Positions 1 to 11,551 of a DNA stretch of 64,000 nucleotides are shown here, piece by piece. The position numbers and the translations under genes are program-made. The stretch is from [Phialemoniopsis] sp. UDSM-2020. Taxonomy: Eukaryota > Ascomycota > Sordariomycetes > Thyridiales > Thyridiaceae. Each line of letters begins with the position of its first letter. The first letter of the stretch is position 1. Under the pieces are notes generated by a model. The model saw only the letters and a program-made list of their open reading frames with translations, had not been told where the DNA came from and made no database searches. The DNA lies in assembly GCA_018873225.1 (NCBI GenBank), contig JAEILZ010000003.1, positions 3,472,001 to 3,536,000 of the forward strand, written 5' to 3'.

Positions 1-2016
1 CCATTAGCCCGGTCCCGGGTGAGGTCGTCAGCACCCTGGCCATGCCTTTACAAGTGTCTCTTGATCAAGTGTAATGGCGGTAGCCTCGTGGGTAGAATGG
101 GAAAGACAGTTGACTGTATGTGCAAGTCCAGAAGCCTAAGAAGCAGAGCCCAAGAAACCAGCTGGGTTTAATTTCAACCAGCTTACTCGGAATTATTGGT
201 TCTGAAGCGCGCATATAGATTCTGTTCTTCAACACTGCTTTAGTATTGACCTTTTCTCTATGGGGGGCGAGATTGTAATGCACAGAGCCTTGTACAGCCG
301 CCAGTCGCACGTCTCTTTAACCACCCACGTCCATGCTGCACTGTCGGAGCTGGTGACGAGACTGTAACCGATGAGATGCAGCAGTGATTTCTCAAGCAAC
401 ACTCATCAATTATGTAGTATACATGGAGATAAATAGACCTAGAATCTCTTTAGAGGCTCTGAAACAGATCGAGTGACTGCCGGCTCCACGGCGAGCGCGC
501 CCAGACCTAACTGTTGCTACTCGCTGTGACACTGCGTGCAGGGGCTATGTGAAACGTCTCTCCCTAAACGAGATCTTGCTGTCTTTGCTGGAGCTAGCGA
601 GGGGTCCATTTGGTGCAACTGTGCATTGGGGGCTGCTCGCTCCCCCAAAACGTCGGTACACACACCGCCGTGAACAACCTTCTGTAGATAGCAACATTGA
701 GAGACAACGATCTCAACATGTGCAGACATACGTACGACACAGCGGGACGTTCCGCCGTTGTGTGTTGGCCTGGTGAAGCACGACAGGGCATGGCTGCATC
801 GGGTCAGCGCTTAAGTCCGCTCTCAGGGCTGTGGTTGATAGCCAGGATGTCTAGAGGCGGCCGCTGCCCTGGGGGACCCATTGATGGAAGGAGGCCCTAC
901 CGCTTGGCAGGGAGGCTTGGACTGAGGGTTCCGCCAAGAGTTTTGAACGCAGGAGAGCGCACGCATACGGAGCACGAGTCCGTCCGATCAATCCTGTTGC
1001 AGAGTTAACTTTCACCACAGCGTGGAGAGTGATAGCGGCGGCCCATGCTTTTCGCTAGCGCAACCGTATTATCGCCGTGAGTACGGAGTATTATCAAGCA
1101 AACTCTTGCGAGAAAAAAGAAGAAGAGGATTTGGGCAGTGCAAGAAGCATAGTGCCGGGTCTTGCGAATAATAGAGACCCATGTGGGGGAAGATCTTGCT
1201 TGGCATGCGTTAGTGTTGGGGGTGTTTACGCAAGCCCATCTAAAAATTCGGGATGGATGGATCGCTTGTCGTTGCGGTTGGCAGATCAAATGGATTTGCC
1301 AGTGATGGATTCGAGCTACCTTTTTGGATGCTGCCAGGCCTGCCGTAGCGAGAGAAACTAGAGAACAAAGATGTCCCGTCGGGCGGCGAAGGATACCTTA
1401 ACCTTGGAGGAGTTAAGCTTAGTTAGCAGGCCACGCGGACTGGCCAAGACCCAAGAAAATCAGGATCTGTCACAGCCCTGGCAAAGAGGAGTCGGAGGCG
1501 TTTCTGGAAAGCGGAGGTCCCGGCCAGCGGATTGGCGCACACGCACAGCCAAGCTGACAGCCCACCAGCCCAGTGCCAGTTGAGTTGAGGCTGGTTCTAC
1601 GTATCCATGGATGTAGTTACAGGGGGAAGACAAGACAAGCCAAATCCACTCCACTTGACGCCGCCGGTTGCTAATTCTGTACGGGGAGCATACATTACCA
1701 CCAACAGCCGCTCGCCTCCTCCCCCATCCATGATCCGTCTGTCTCTCTACCAACCCGGGCGATCAACTTCTTTTGCATTTGTGTGGTTGTTTCCGACCAT
1801 ACCGACGACTTTCGTTTTCTTTTTCTCCTCATTTACGATAGTCTCTCTTCCCTTCGTTTTCTGTGCGCAAGAGTATTTCAACCTGGTTTCTCATGGAGAC
1901 GACACACCTATAGACGCCACTATACTAGTCGACAGGTCAATCCTGTCTCTCTTCCGCCCTCCTCCCCCAAAGTCCCCCTTCACAGGACGACATCCTCATA
2001 ATCACCACCTCTAAAT
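1..2016. other. Intergenic / upstream region
   Basis: I see no supportable gene here. The open frames are short, overlap on both strands and contain no recognisable domain. From about 1,720 to 2,010 the plus strand becomes strongly pyrimidine-rich (runs of CT, CCC and TTTCTC), typical of fungal promoters and 5' leaders, so this part is probably the leader of the metalloprotease gene starting at 2,017. Confidence 0.6.
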
Positions 2017-4523
2017 ATGCTTATCACGAGGATAGCGGCATGCCTTGCCGCCTACCTCTTCGTGCAGACGTCGATAGGTATGTAGTCTTTCGTATCGCCC
2101 AATGCGCCACGCTCTGGTAACGGGTTTCTGACGATGCCGCCACTCCAGCGCGTTCGACGCAACGAAACCCGCTGCGGTATATCAGCCGTCTCGACGAACC
2201 CGTACTTCACACGCCATCACATCGTGTCCATGCGGCGTCGACGTTCGAACTCTCGTTCCTTCTACACGACGGTCAGCAGAAGATAAGGTTATCGTTGCAA
2301 CCAAACCACGACATTCTACCTCGCGGCGCTTCCATTCAGCACCTCAACGATGACGGGACTGTAACGATCGAAGAAATCAATCGCCATGATCACAGGATAT
2401 TCCGGGGCGACGCCTTCATAAGGCATCCGGGACATTCGGAGTGGACTAATGTCGGATGGGCAAGGATAAATGTCCACCGCGATGGTGCCAACCCCATCTT
2501 TGAGGGCGCTTTCCGTGTCGATGGCATCCATCACCACATCCAGACGAGTGCGCATTATAGCGAAACAAAACTCCGGGAAGACCCGAATATTCGGGGCCTA
2601 GAGGAGGATGACATGATCGTCTGGCGGAACTCGGATATCGTGGCGAACGACGACCTGAATCTCCCCGACGAGTTGAAGCGAGGCTTGACCGGCCCTTCGT
2701 GCACTTCGGATCACCTGGCTTTCAACATGGATAAGCGCCATCCCATCTACTCGACAGACCAGGTGAGGGACGATGGTTACCAGTCTATCCCATCACGGTT
2801 TCTTCTCGGACGTGACATCGACCAAGGAACCAGTGGAAACGGAGCCGGTGTTAATCTAGGCTCGACTATCGGCAAGACCGATGGATGTCCAACGACGAGA
2901 AAGGTTGCTTTGGTCGGCATCGCAACTGATTGCACGTACACAGCACAGTTTCCCTCCAAGGCAAACGTTACGGCGAACATTATCCAACAAGTCAACACTG
3001 CCTCACAGCTATACGAGAGCACCTTCAACATCTCTCTGGGAATTCAGAACCTAACCATCAGCAACGAAACATGTCCGGGCACGGCCAGATCCGATCGGCC
3101 TTGGAACGTCGACTGCAAGACTGGCTTGACAATGCTGGACAGGCTTAACTTGTTTTCCAAGTGGAGGGGCCAGTTCACCGACAACAACGCTTACTGGACT
3201 CTGTTCAGCACATGCACTTCTGACGCTGCCGTGGGCCTCGCCTGGCTCGGCCAGCTGTGTGTACAGGGATCCCAGGACGATACCAGCAATGGCAGGAACC
3301 AAACGACAGCAGCAACCAACGTTGTCGTTCGCACATCGGAAGAATGGCAGGTCTTTGCCCACGAAACAGGCCACACTTTTGGCGCCGTCCACGACTGTGT
3401 TTCACAAACATGCAGCGACGGCACCGTGACCAAACAACAGTGTTGCCCGCGAAGCGTAAACACCTGCGATGCTGGGGGTGACTTCATTATGAACCCGTCT
3501 ACGAGCCCGGACATTTCGAAATTCTCCCCTTGCAGCGTGGGCAATATCTGCTCGGCTCTGCAGCGCAACAGCGTCAAGTCAACCTGTCTCAGCAGCAACA
3601 GAGACGTCGTCACCATCAGCGGCAGTCAGTGCGGCAACGGAATCGTAGAGGCCGACGAGGACTGTGACTGTGGAGGCGAACAGGGATGCGGCAGCAACCC
3701 GTGCTGCGATCCCAAGACGTGCAAGTTCACAACGGGCTCACTCTGCGACCCGGCCAACGAGGAGTGCTGTACGCAGTCCTGCAAGTTCGCCTCCAACGGG
3801 ACCATGTGCCGCGCTAGTACCGGCGCCTGTGACCCGGCCGAGACATGCCCCGGCACCTCGGCCTTGTGCCCTGCTGATGTTACCGCCCCCGACGGTCAGT
3901 CCTGCGGAGAGTCCGGCGCGGGCCTCACCTGCGCCTCGGGCCAGTGTACCTCGCGCGACCTGCAGTGCAAGACGCTCATGGGTTCGTTCACGACTAACAA
4001 CGATACGTACGCCTGTAGCCAGGACGGTTGCCAGCTGAGCTGCGCCTCGCCCGAGTTCGGTCCGCGTACGTGCATGAGCAACATGCAAAACTTCCTCGAC
4101 GGCACGAACTGCGAAGGCGGCGGCAAGTGCAAGAACGGACGCTGCCAAGGGTCCTCGCTCGCCAAGGAGATTGGCGACTGGTTCTCGCGCAACAAGAACA
4201 TCGTCATCCCCGTGGCCAGCGTCGTTGGCGGCCTGATCGTCATCGCTATCCTCAGCTGCTGCATCTCGTCGTACAGGAGGCGGCAGAAGCCCAAGGTCGC
4301 GCCGAGGCAGCCGCCCGCGGGCTGGAACGCGTACGGTAACAACCATCCCAGCACCCGGTGGGACGACCCGCGCATGACGGGTGGCGTCGCGCCGCAGCCG
4401 CTCCTGCAGGCGGACCACCACGGAGATGGCAACTGGGGCGCACAAGGGCCGCCGCCGTCGTATTACCACTCGGATCAGCAGTGGGGCCCGCCCAGGAGGC
4501 AGATGAGCGATCGTTGGGCGTGA
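2017..4523 (+). CDS. ADAM-family (M12B) membrane metalloprotease with disintegrin domain
   Basis: Predicted 811-residue secreted, membrane-anchored zinc metalloprotease. Exons: 2017-2077 and 2149-4523, joined across a 71-nt GTATGT...CAG intron. The first exon encodes a hydrophobic signal peptide (MLITRIAACLAAYLFVQTSI), which decides the start; the long second exon has no good ATG of its own. Order: signal peptide, propeptide (to about 260), M12B catalytic domain with HETGHTFGAVHD (zinc ligands H425, H429, H435, catalytic E426), a Cys-rich disintegrin-like domain from about residue 515 (CGNGIVEADEDCDCG), a further Cys-rich stretch, one transmembrane helix at about 704-726, then a Pro/Gly-rich cytosolic tail. 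This matches the ADAM architecture known from fungi and animals. Fungal substrates are poorly known; shedding of surface proteins is inference. The next gene, on the opposite strand, converges on it. Confidence 0.93.
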
Positions 4524-5112
4524 TAGAGAGAAGATGATTCTCGCGACCGATTTTGCATATATCATTACGACAGCAGCCTCTGGTAGGACCTCATGAACTG
4601 GAATCGGGTCCAATGGGTTTTCTCTTTTGGATTATTAAAGCAACGATGGGGCATGTCTCGCTTTGGCGAGGGGGTGGGAAACGGCTACGGCATCCATGTC
4701 TACGGCGGGACAGGCACAGGTCGATAACGATACATTAGTGGTGTTTTGGCGCTATCATTCCATATGGTTACCCCAACATGTGTTATTCTCCATCTCGAGG
4801 TTCAGATGGGGGCCATTTGGGACCTTTTCCTAATATCTGATTTTCGGGACGCACATCGGTCACCACAAGGGAATGGGTTCTTGGAAACGTGGGTAAACTA
4901 GGCACGGCATGAAGCCACACATTTGTGCATAACTCTGAATTGCATTGCGGCATAGTCGTATTGATAGAGAACTCTTTTCATCGTAACGTCATCTCACTGG
5001 TGTTTTCATACCAAACTGGCAAAAGGAAGAAGGACCGCCCAAATAACACTGAACGGCCTCCAAGCACCAGGTCCGCATCCTGCGAATAAGTTGCCAACGG
5101 GTTACCAAGGGC
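4524..5112. other. Convergent intergenic region
   Basis: This lies between the 3' ends of the metalloprotease (+) and the acidic-protein gene (-). It should hold both 3' UTRs and poly(A) sites; ATTATTAAAG near 4,632 is an A/T-rich stretch of that kind. Nothing else is recognised. Confidence 0.5.
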
Positions 5113-5852
5113 CTATACGTGAAAATTGCTGCCGGTCCCAACATCGCTCCGCCGTGGCCCTGTGCCCTGCCAGCTGGCTACTCTGCCGCTGCCTGTGCCG
5201 CCAGCAGCCGCGCGGGCCGGGACCTGTGGTGCCGGGGTCTCCTCCTCGTCGTAGCCGCACATGATCTTCATGAAGCGGAGCCTCGTGGCCGGAATGCTCT
5301 GTGATGTGTCATGCTGTTAGATCCTGTGAACAATCAAGACGGCAAGAAGCAGACAGAATGGCTTACGTCACCGCGACTTTGCGCATACATCATCAGCAGC
5401 TCGGGGCTGTCCAGCACGGCAGCGGCGTTGCGCCTCCTCTCGGCCTGCGCGAACGGCTGCTGCTCCTGCTGCTGCCGCAGCCTGTCCCGCAGCCTGTCGC
5501 GGTGCCGCGGCGAGGGCCGCCTCGCCGAGAAGCCGTACATGGAGTCGTCGCTGTCTTCTTCCTCGTCATCGTCGTCTTCGTCCATGTCGTCGTCGTCGTA
5601 GTACTGCGAGGCCGGGACGGCGTCGTGGTCGGCGCGGTAGGGGTCCTTGCCGCGGGCCTGGCGGTCGCGCATGGCGGGCGTGTAGGCGGCGGCGCCGCGG
5701 CCGCCGGCGCCGGCCCTGTGGTGCGGGTGGAAGCGCGAGGAGGAGGCGGCCGAGGAGGGGGCGAAGCGGGAGGCGGACTGGGAGTGCGGGGAGGGGCGGT
5801 AGGGACCCCCGCCGTTGTTACCGGGGGTCGGGGTCGATGGGTTGGTGGACAT
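5113..5852 (-). CDS. Unrecognised acidic/arginine-rich protein
   Basis: Hand-built model of 223 residues: exon 1 5852-5367, exon 2 5298-5113 (minus strand), phase 0, donor GTAAGC. I do not recognise the family. The N-terminal half is low-complexity (Ser, Pro, Gly, His), then comes a long Asp/Glu run (about residues 90-110, coded by a GTC/GAC-type triplet repeat), an Arg-rich segment (RHRDRLRDRLR) and a Gln run. The segment spanning the splice junction (DSPELLMMYAQSRGD, then SIPATRLRFMKIMCGYDEEE) looks like a conserved short helical domain. That it reads smoothly across the intron is the main support for the model. A second acceptor 15 nt upstream stays in frame and would add five residues (HDTSQ). 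The start is the first ATG of the low-complexity region; an upstream ATG at 6134 is possible but its extra residues look non-coding. Confidence 0.65.
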
Positions 5853-6627
5853 TGCGATAGGAGGGGAGCTAGGGGGTTTGGGTATACTGTGTCCGGGTGG
5901 AAGGTGGTTTGTTTTGGTGACGATAGTGATTCCTTTGGTATCTGGCGTTGTGGGAAAGTCAAATGTTGGCCAGCCTGGCTGAGTTTGTCTTGAGATGAGA
6001 TGGGTGGTTTGATGGGCCGAGGGACCATGTATATGTTGAGAAAGTACAGGCTGTCTGTGTCTTTTTTGTAACACCGCGTTCGAGGTACTCCGCGAGATGT
6101 GTGATACAAGGGACTGCAGGCTGGTCGGGCTCATGCAGTGGCGCTGGAACTGGTGTGGTATCCGGACGTGTTACTCAGAGAGGCCGACCCAGCCAGATAG
6201 CATTGGGAGGCGAGACCATAGGACAGACCAGGTGAAGGTCTGCCATGTGAAATTCGAACAAAGTCGACAGGTTGATCTTCTCAACAAATGTCTTATGTAA
6301 ATGTCCGTCCTTTCCTGTGAGTTAATGACTGAGTTGAACGAGAGAGAAGCTTAGACTTAGTGAGGAGGTGGTGTCGTGATCCTTGACCCCAACCCCGACC
6401 CAGCCAGGGTTGGCAGTCGCGGCCCCACCTTTTTTGTCTCTTAGCTGCATGTCGAGTCCCGAAGTCCCCTTTCGAGGACAATGCATTGTCTTATTGTTCA
6501 CAGGCATTGTCAACTTCTCTCCATACAGCTGAAAGATTGTCTCATTGCTCATACTGGATCGATCCAAACGGCGAAATCCTCCTCACTGCCTACAAAACAT
6601 CCAGCCAAATTCATTACTATTACCTCA
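5853..6627. other. Intergenic region
   Basis: This is the upstream region of the acidic-protein gene and the 3' flank of the arabinofuranosidase, both on the minus strand. No additional coding sequence is supportable. Confidence 0.5.
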
Positions 6628-8224
6628 TTATGCCTTCCAGCGCAACATCGTCATGGACAGCTTTGTAAACACAGCCTTGCCCTCTCCATTCCACTGGCTC
6701 TTCTCGATAGAGACTTCTTGTTTTCCCTCGACATTGACCGAGTCGTGCTGCGGCCCCGTCACATGGTATACCTTGACAGGGGCCTTGATACCCTTGATCT
6801 CCGCCTCAAAATCCTGAGTCTCGTGGATATTCACGACAACCATACTGACCATGCCTTCCTCGTTGACACTGGCACTAACGTCGAGCCATGGAGCTCCGTC
6901 TTCGAGCACGCCTTGTAGCCAAACCGGAGTCGTTTCGCCACGGTAGCTTCCGCTACGGACATGGCAGCCGACGGTCCACCCTCGCATGTACTTGCTGAAG
7001 AGGAGCAGTGGCCACCACGTCGTCTGCTTGGTGATGCCGTCCTTGCTCGTCATGAGCGGGCTGATGACGTTGACCGTCTGCGCAATGTTGGCCATGCCGA
7101 TGTACTTGCTCTGACGCACAAAGACGTTGAGCCACACAGCTACGGCCAGAGCATCGGAGAGTGTGTACTTTTCCTCAGCACCCTTTTCGCCTTCGGCCCT
7201 CTCGGGATCCCACACGTTCCACTCGTCGAAACAGATTCGCGTCGGTGGCTTTGACGGAGGTACCTTGGCCTCGATCCGGGCAACATCGATGAAAGCTGCC
7301 GTTGCCTGGATGGCCCGCTCGGCACTGAGCGGAGCGGTGACGTTGCGCAGGTGGTCCTTGCCCGCTGTATAGATGTGGATGCTGTGCATGTCCACCGAAG
7401 CAATGCATTCATGCAACACGTGGTGGTCCCAGCTACTCGTACCATCCTGTCCACAGAGGATCAAGACGATGTCGGGATCAAGCAGGCGCAGAGCTTTGGC
7501 CCACTGGAATGCCTTCTTCGCGTAGTCCTCCTTGGTCATCTGCTCAACCTGCCACGGGCCCCAGATCTCATTGCCGAGTGCCCAGTATTTGACACGATAT
7601 GGCTCCTCATGGCCGTTGCGGCGTCGCATGTTGGCATAGTGCGTGTCTCGAGTGCCGTTGCAGTACTCAACCCAGGCAAGTGCCTCATCGAGCGTGCCAG
7701 TGCCCATGTTCAGGCACATATATGGCTCGACGCGCTGCTCGCGGCCTTCGCTCAGGACATCGAGCCACTTCATGAACTCATCCGTGCCAAACTGATTCGA
7801 TTCGGTCTCGATCCAGGCAAGGTCCGGCCGGGACGGCCGCTGGTCCCGAGGACCAACGCCATCGAGCCAGTGGTAAGTAGCCACAAAGTTGCCACCCGGG
7901 TACCGTATCACGGGGATGTTGAGGTCCCGCAACGCATTGATGACATCAGTACGGAATCCGTTCTCATCAGACAAAGGGTTTCCAGGGTCATAGATGCCGC
8001 CATAGATGCAGCGGCCCATGTGCCTAGGGTGTTGATGAACCGTCAGTATCGCATTTGAAAGCACTTTGAGGGAAACAGTTCTCTTAGATATGGGAGCGCG
8101 GTATGGTCAATACATACTCTGTGAATCCTCCATATGTCATGGGGTCGATCTTGGACAGCCTCTTCTCGGCATCCACCTCGATGACTGGCGTCTCATCATC
8201 TTCGATTCTCGTAAAGGTCGCCAT
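6628..8224 (-). CDS. GH51 alpha-L-arabinofuranosidase (intracellular type)
   Basis: Predicted 500-residue enzyme that removes terminal L-arabinofuranosyl groups from arabinan and arabinoxylan fragments. Exons 8224-8118 and 8023-6628, intron 94 nt; the junction restores GFTEHMGRCIYGGIYDP, a GH51 signature near the N-terminus. The (beta/alpha)8 catalytic core follows: acid/base Glu188 in WALGNEIWGPW and nucleophile Glu303 in CFDEWNVW, with a C-terminal beta-sandwich to residue 500. There is no signal peptide (it starts MATFTRIEDDE), and about 500 residues is usual for the intracellular GH51 clade, unlike the secreted, longer AbfA type. It is transcribed away from a sugar transporter, suggesting uptake and intracellular cleavage of arabino-oligosaccharides (inference). 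Confidence 0.95.
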
Positions 8225-9267
8225 CGCTCAGGCTTGCAACGCTCGCTTAGGGATGTGAAAGGCTGTCAGAATTTCGAGGGATGTTGCACCAATGACAGAA
8301 CAACCAGGGCTCAAGGCAGACGCACGGTGATCTCAGAATAGCAGCTAAAGGGGATATTGTGTGTCTGCAATTGCGAATGATATGGACCGGGACCGGGCTT
8401 TGCTAGACTGAACACTCCGATCTCGTCAGACTAGCGACTGTCGACTATCGTCTAGACTATCTCGACGATGCGGCAGTTGTTGCATCTGGCAGTCCTGACG
8501 ATTACCAGGAATGATGCAAGCAAGGGTGGCGGACCCTCCTTGGAGACCCCGGCCTCGACGACGATTGGCGCGCATATGCGACTTACACCAGGGTCGGCAA
8601 GGTGACGGCACTTGATTAGACAATCGATTTCCCCGCGACATGGGCGGCCTTTTTCTTACCCCACCGGCTCGATCTCATGGCCTAATGGCCCCGTCTTCCC
8701 CGGCTTGACTGCCATTCCTGGAAAACGCCCTGGCAAAGGAGCCATTTGATACGAGGAAATCATTCCTGTCGCCCTCTACCCGCGGCCGGTCTTCTGGAAA
8801 TGATACCCCGAATGGCTCCGCACTTGAAACCTTATGACTCTTTGAACCTCAGCCCCCAAACCCCGATGACAGTGGAGCCAGGAGGCTTTTGGGCACGTTG
8901 GAGATCAGAAGCAGGGTGTTATTGAGATGCAACCATGACCAGACTAACGGAGAGGATGGGTTGCGTTCCGTCTGCCATGTCCATGTGGTTGGCCCGCCCG
9001 CGAAGCGAGGCCATGATCCCGGTAGAGAGAAACATGAGGCCACCACTTGTGTCGATGGTTCACATGCCCGCATTGCCAGTCCCCGGTCCTGTTAGCCGCC
9101 TGGATATATTTGTTTGACATATATCTACCGATGGCGGTGTTGCAGCCCCAGGTTTGTCGCAAACTTGACTTTCTTTATTTTGACTACTGCCCCCTCGGTG
9201 ACTGACATCACGTACACACTTACACGTTATTTTCTAAAGTCATTTGTCGTAGTCGCGTGCCATCATC
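8225..9267. promoter_or_regulatory. Divergent promoter of arabinofuranosidase and sugar transporter
   Basis: This 1,043-bp region separates two outward-facing genes of likely shared physiology. TTAGCC at 9092-9097 is GGCTAA on the minus strand, the core of the XlnR/Xyr1 binding site (established for Aspergillus and Trichoderma). CCCCAC at 8659-8664 reads GTGGGG on the minus strand and fits the CreA/Cre1 consensus SYGGRG. Both motifs are short and could occur by chance. No transcript unit of its own is seen. Confidence 0.45.
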
Positions 9268-11551
9268 ATGGCTCTGCCGCCGCGAGTCTACCAGGTATGC
9301 CACTGCCTGCTCTTCACCATGCTCCTACACAGCTTCGGCTGGCGTATTTCCTTCTGGCTAATCATGGGCACCCTGGCGGTGCCGAATAGTTCCTGGTAGG
9401 CGTCTTCGCCTCGATGGGCTCCGTCCTCTTTGGCTATGATCTCGGTGTCATTGCCGAAGTTGTGGCGAGCAGCTCTTACCACGAAGTGTTCAACAACCCG
9501 AATGAAGACCAGACGTAAGTCCGAAAACCTCTTGTGCCCTGCTACACCTTGGCGATCGGGCTCTGGCTAATAGAGTGAATCCTTTGGCAGTGGAGTTGTG
9601 GTCAGTCTCTTCACGGGCGGCGCCTTCTTCGGTGCCTTCTTTGCCGGTCCCTCGGGCGATTGGTTCGGTCGTCGCTACACCATCGTTCTGGGCAGCCTGG
9701 TTTTCATCCTCGGCGGGTGCCTGCAGACGGCCGCGCAGACTCTGTCGTATCTATGGGCTGGTCGGTGCCTCGCTGGAGTGGGCGTGGGATTCTTGACTAT
9801 GATTATTCGGTGAGTTCACGACTAATACGGCCTCGTAAGCTACGGCGACGTTGATGCTAACCACGCTCGTAGTGAGTGTCTACCGCGATCTGTCTGCAAG
9901 ACAACATCTCCAGACCAAACTAACACGATAGCCATTGCATAGCTGTCTACCAGGGAGAGATCGCACACCCCGATATCAGAGGCCGGGTGACCGCACTGCA
10001 GCAATTCTGCTTGGGTATTGGTAAGGATCCAGACACTGCTTCACAGACTCATTCAGCAAACTAACCATTCAACAACAGGTGCGCTCGTCGCCGGCTGGAT
10101 CAGCTGGGGCACCTTCAGGCTCGAGGGAACGGCTCAATGGCGAATTCCCTTGGGCATCCAGCTGTTCCCGGCTGTCATACTAGCAGCGCTCATCCTGTTC
10201 TTCCCCGAGAGCCCGCGCTGGCTGATCGACCACGGCCACCATGAGAAGGGTCTGCAGACGCTGGCAAGGCTTCATGCGAACGGCAATACGGAGGATGCGT
10301 GGGTGAGGGCCGAGTATGCCCAGATCCAGGTATGCCACACCATGCGAGATGATCTGTGCCCTGAACATTGGTCGACAAATAATTATTTCATGAGGCTGAC
10401 CGTTTACTCGCTTGTAGGAGTCCATCACCTTTGAGCACGATAACGAAGCCAAGAGCTACAAGGAGCTTTTCACAAACATGTGAGCCCCCTTCCCGACTGC
10501 CAAACCGGATAGAACCTTGATGCTGACTGCGATCCACCCCTTTGAACAGCTCTTCGTTCCGCCGCCTCTTCATCGCCTGCGCCCTGCAGGCCTCGGTGCA
10601 GATGACCGGAGTGTCCGCCGTTCAGTACTACTCCGTCGCCATCTTTGGGCAGATCGGCATCGACCCGGACAACGCCCTCAAGTACCAGGCCATCAACAAC
10701 GTGCTCGCCCTCGTCGCGCAGGCTCTCTGCATGATCTTTGTCGACCGTCTGGGCCGCCGACGCCCACTGATCGCTGGCAATTTGTTCAACTGCCTTACGT
10801 TCATCATCGCCACCGTTCTCATCAGTATGTGTCCAACTCAATAGACAAGTTTGTCAGGAAAGGGAAGGCCGGATAGCATGCTAACGTTACGATACGATTG
10901 TAGCTCAATTCCCTCCCGACTCGAACAAGAACAGCAGCGCTGGTTGGGGCTTCATCATCGTGTGAGTAGAGACTCCCCCCCTCTACATGTTGAGAGGCCG
11001 GAACCTAGGAACCTGGAGTAATCCATACTGACAAAACCCGTAGGACATGGCTCTACAACATCTCCTTCTCCGCGACCTGCGGCCCCCTCTCCTGGTAAGC
11101 CATACCCCCTTTCCGGTTCCTCCCCCCCTTTCACCCCTTTCATGCAAACCCGTCCTCATCTACTCACACGCCGGGCCAAACCAACAGGATCATCCCCGCC
11201 GAGATCTTCGACACGCACACGCGCTCCAAGGGCGTCTCCATCGCCACCATGACCTCGTTCGCCTTCAACACCATGATCGGCCAGGTCACCGACAAGGCCA
11301 TCAAGCGCGTCGGCTGGCGCTACTACCTGCTCTTTGTCGTCTGCAACGCCACAAACGCCCTCTTCTTCTGGGCCTTCCTCCCCGAGACCAAGAAGCTGCC
11401 CCTCGAGGAGATGAACTACCTCTTCACCAACGCGCCCTGGATCGTGCCCGGGTCCGACCGCGCCAAGTACTCGGCCGGCATGGCCGCCGACATCGAGAGG
11501 CGCGCCGGCGAGCTGCGCGAGAAGGGCGCGCACGAGGACTTGAGGGAGTAG
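9268..11551 (+). CDS. MFS sugar transporter (sugar porter family)
   Basis: A 12-helix hexose/pentose-type permease, heavily interrupted. Exons as read: 9268-9294, 9390-9514, 9591-9809, then 9932 or 9943 to 10020, 10079-10329, 10418-10479, 10550-10824, 10904-10961, 11044-11094 and 11188-11551. Hallmarks: GSVLFGYDLGVI in helix 1, GDWFGRR (motif A), QGEIAHPDIRGRV, PESPRW at the end of helix 6, DRLGRRRP, and PETKKLPLEEMNYLF after helix 12. All phases agree except exon 3 to 4: the expected IIP-VYQGE junction cannot be made with a standard acceptor at 9943; an acceptor at 9931 keeps frame but inserts RHCIA. So this copy has an unusual junction, a tiny extra exon, or a defect. The substrate is unknown; an arabinose-related sugar is inferred from the GH51 neighbour. 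Confidence 0.85.
9356..9361 (+). promoter_or_regulatory. GGCTAA motif (XlnR/Xyr1-like) in intron 1
   Basis: GGCTAA lies inside the first intron of the transporter. A second copy is in intron 2 at 9565-9570, and an inverted copy is in the promoter at 9092-9097. Three copies within 480 bp around a sugar-transporter start fit (hemi)cellulose-inducer control, but intronic positions weaken the argument. Confidence 0.3.

Noticed and set aside
3738..4613. 291-codon minus-strand frame opposite the metalloprotease 3' half
   Set aside because: Antisense of the Cys-rich region; no coherent domain.
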